Assembly (NCBI GenBank): GCA_017411885.1
Contig: JAFQPF010000249.1
Location: forward strand, 1-6,583
Length of the DNA stretch: 6,583 nt
DNA from: Clostridia bacterium
GTDB taxonomy: Bacteria > Bacillota_A > Clostridia > Oscillospirales > CAG-272
Reading direction: 5' to 3'
The notes under the pieces were generated by a model. The model saw nothing but the letters and a program-made list of their open reading frames with translations. It ran no database searches and was not told the origin of the DNA. This document shows positions 5,876 to 6,583 of this stretch, in pieces. Position 1 is the first letter of the stretch. Every line of letters starts with the position of its first letter. Position numbers and translations under genes: made by a program.

Positions 5876-5892
5876 TTTTACTTCCACTGAAT

Positions 5893-5921
5893 ATTATACA
5901 TTTTATTACAGCTTTTGTCAA
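5893..5921 (-). promoter_or_regulatory. Fully consensus sigma-A-type promoter of the aldolase gene
   Basis: On the - strand TTGACA (5921-5916) and TATAAT (5898-5893) are separated by exactly 17 bases, so all twelve consensus positions match. The predicted start is near 5886, giving a leader of about 46 bases before the ATG. Confidence 0.95.
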
Positions 5922-6008
5922 GTTTTTAACCGATATTGAAAAGAAAATATTGTATAAATTTGCACCCGTGTGCAGACCTTTCTTTGGTGAGATGTTTTAT
6001 ATCAAACA

Positions 6009-6037
6009 GAAGCACGCTTTATTCCAAAGCGTGCTTC
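6009..6037 (-). terminator. Probable terminator of the DUF4430-like gene
   Basis: A perfect 12-bp stem, GAAGCACGCTTT (6009-6020) and AAAGCGTGCTTC (6026-6037), has a five-base loop and lies 12 bases past the TAA. On the - strand only a short T-containing tract (TGTTTGAT) follows, so termination may be incomplete. The aldolase promoter lies downstream. Confidence 0.75.
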
Positions 6038-6049
6038 GTGTAAATATTC

Positions 6050-6583
6050 TTACGCCTGTGTGTCTACAACTTCCTTTTCGGTTCTGTTGAAGGTGAACAC
6101 GATTACGTTTTCATTCGCTACCGTCTTTTCACTTGCAACAACCTTTTCACCGTCAAGTGTTGCATCCCACGTTTCGTCATAGATAGGTGTGATCTTCGCA
6201 AGATACTTATCTACGAGCTGTACTGCCGTGCCGTCCTCGGACATAGCATACTTAAGATCGGTTCTCTTAAGCGCGTCCTCTGCTACGTCAAGCACTGTGT
6301 CGCCCGAATCAAATACGACTACCGTATCCTTGACTATAACCTTATCCTCTGCTTCAAATCTTACTGTTACGTATTCGCCTGTAGGAATGAAGGTATAGTT
6401 ATATATTACAACGTCGCCGTCTTCAACAAGGTTTTCAGCGGCTCTTCCCTCGGGCTCCTTGCCGTTGAGCATAAAGCTCCAGTAGTAGTTGAGCTTATTC
6501 TTCTTGCTTTCCTTATAGTCACCGAGCTTTGCTACCGACATAGGTGTGCCGTTATCGTCGTTTTCATATTCAATAACGATTTC
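6050..6583 (-). CDS. DUF4430/transcobalamin-like repeat protein, 5' end outside the window
   Basis: The frame is open to the window edge: 14 codons precede the first ATG (6541), so that ATG is probably internal. The visible part is 177 residues, the C-terminal end. It shows two related units. Unit 1 ends with LNYYWSFMLNGKEP (about 32-45) and VEDGDVVIYNYTF (about 54-66), matching the W-x-x-x-x-N-G and D-G-D-x-I pattern of DUF4430, a transcobalamin-like domain. Unit 2 begins at EYVTVRFEAEDK (about 70-81), has FDSGDTVLDVAEDAL (about 91-105), then WDATLDGEKV and NENVIVFTFNR near the end. Such domains usually occur in secreted or surface proteins of Gram-positive bacteria, often as repeats. The signal peptide would lie outside the window, and no C-terminal anchor or membrane segment is present. 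The second unit is weaker and is assigned by pattern. Ligand unknown; cobalamin binding should not be assumed. Confidence 0.72.
   Translation of the reverse strand, partial: EIVIEYENDDNGTPMSVAKLGDYKESKKNKLNYYWSFMLNGKEPEGRAAENLVEDGDVVIYNYTFIPTGEYVTVRFEAEDKVIVKDTVVVFDSGDTVLDVAEDALKRTDLKYAMSEDGTAVQLVDKYLAKITPIYDETWDATLDGEKVVASEKTVANENVIVFTFNRTEKEVVDTQA

Noticed and set aside
5841..5886. Riboswitch in the aldolase leader
   Set aside because: The leader is only about 46 bases and has no recognisable aptamer; the small palindrome alone is insufficient.
5936..5958. A + strand promoter from TTGAAA and TATAAA
   Set aside because: The boxes are only 11 bases apart, and no + strand gene lies downstream.
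5809..6090. A 93-codon + strand open frame with hydrophobic stretches
   Set aside because: It overlaps the aldolase promoter, the hairpin terminator and the end of the DUF4430-like gene. Its hydrophobicity comes from AT-rich noncoding DNA.

Overview
The window reads as a chromosomal segment of a Gram-positive anaerobe of the Clostridia, most likely Oscillospiraceae/Ruminococcaceae-like. This is inferred from strong GGAGG-type ribosome binding sites, near-consensus sigma-A promoters, a MurD with the clostridial-style substrate motif, a Bacillus-type class II aldolase, a DUF4430-like protein and GC-rich intergenic hairpin repeats. All genes look like vertically inherited core or semi-core genes. 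I see no transposase, phage gene, CRISPR array, tRNA or rRNA.

Layout, left half (+ strand): the 3' part of murD (peptidoglycan precursor synthesis) runs in from the left edge and ends at a strong terminator (1148-1187). A new transcription unit follows from a near-perfect promoter (1201-1229). It holds an Lhr-like superfamily 2 helicase (1260-3506) overlapping by ATGA with a small pyrophosphatase-like gene (3503-3865). That unit ends at a symmetric, bidirectional terminator (3864-3898).

Layout, right half (- strand, read right to left): the 3' part of a gene for a protein with DUF4430/transcobalamin-like repeats (6583-6050) ends at a 12-bp hairpin. Then comes a fully consensus promoter driving class II fructose-bisphosphate aldolase (5840-4977). 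Next is an intergenic cluster of GC-rich palindromic repeats (about 4733-4976), then a PHP-family phosphoesterase resembling histidinol-phosphatase (4709-3897), which uses the other face of the shared terminator.

Functionally the genes are a mixture: wall synthesis, nucleic-acid repair or processing, glycolysis and a metal-dependent phosphatase. The only tight genetic link is helicase plus pyrophosphatase-like protein. The points most worth checking are the non-canonical active-site residues of that small protein, its translational coupling to the helicase, and the hairpin repeat cluster between the aldolase and the PHP gene. One hairpin there keeps its pairing as RNA only on the strand that would be transcribed. 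I do not see convincing evidence for a new multi-gene system.
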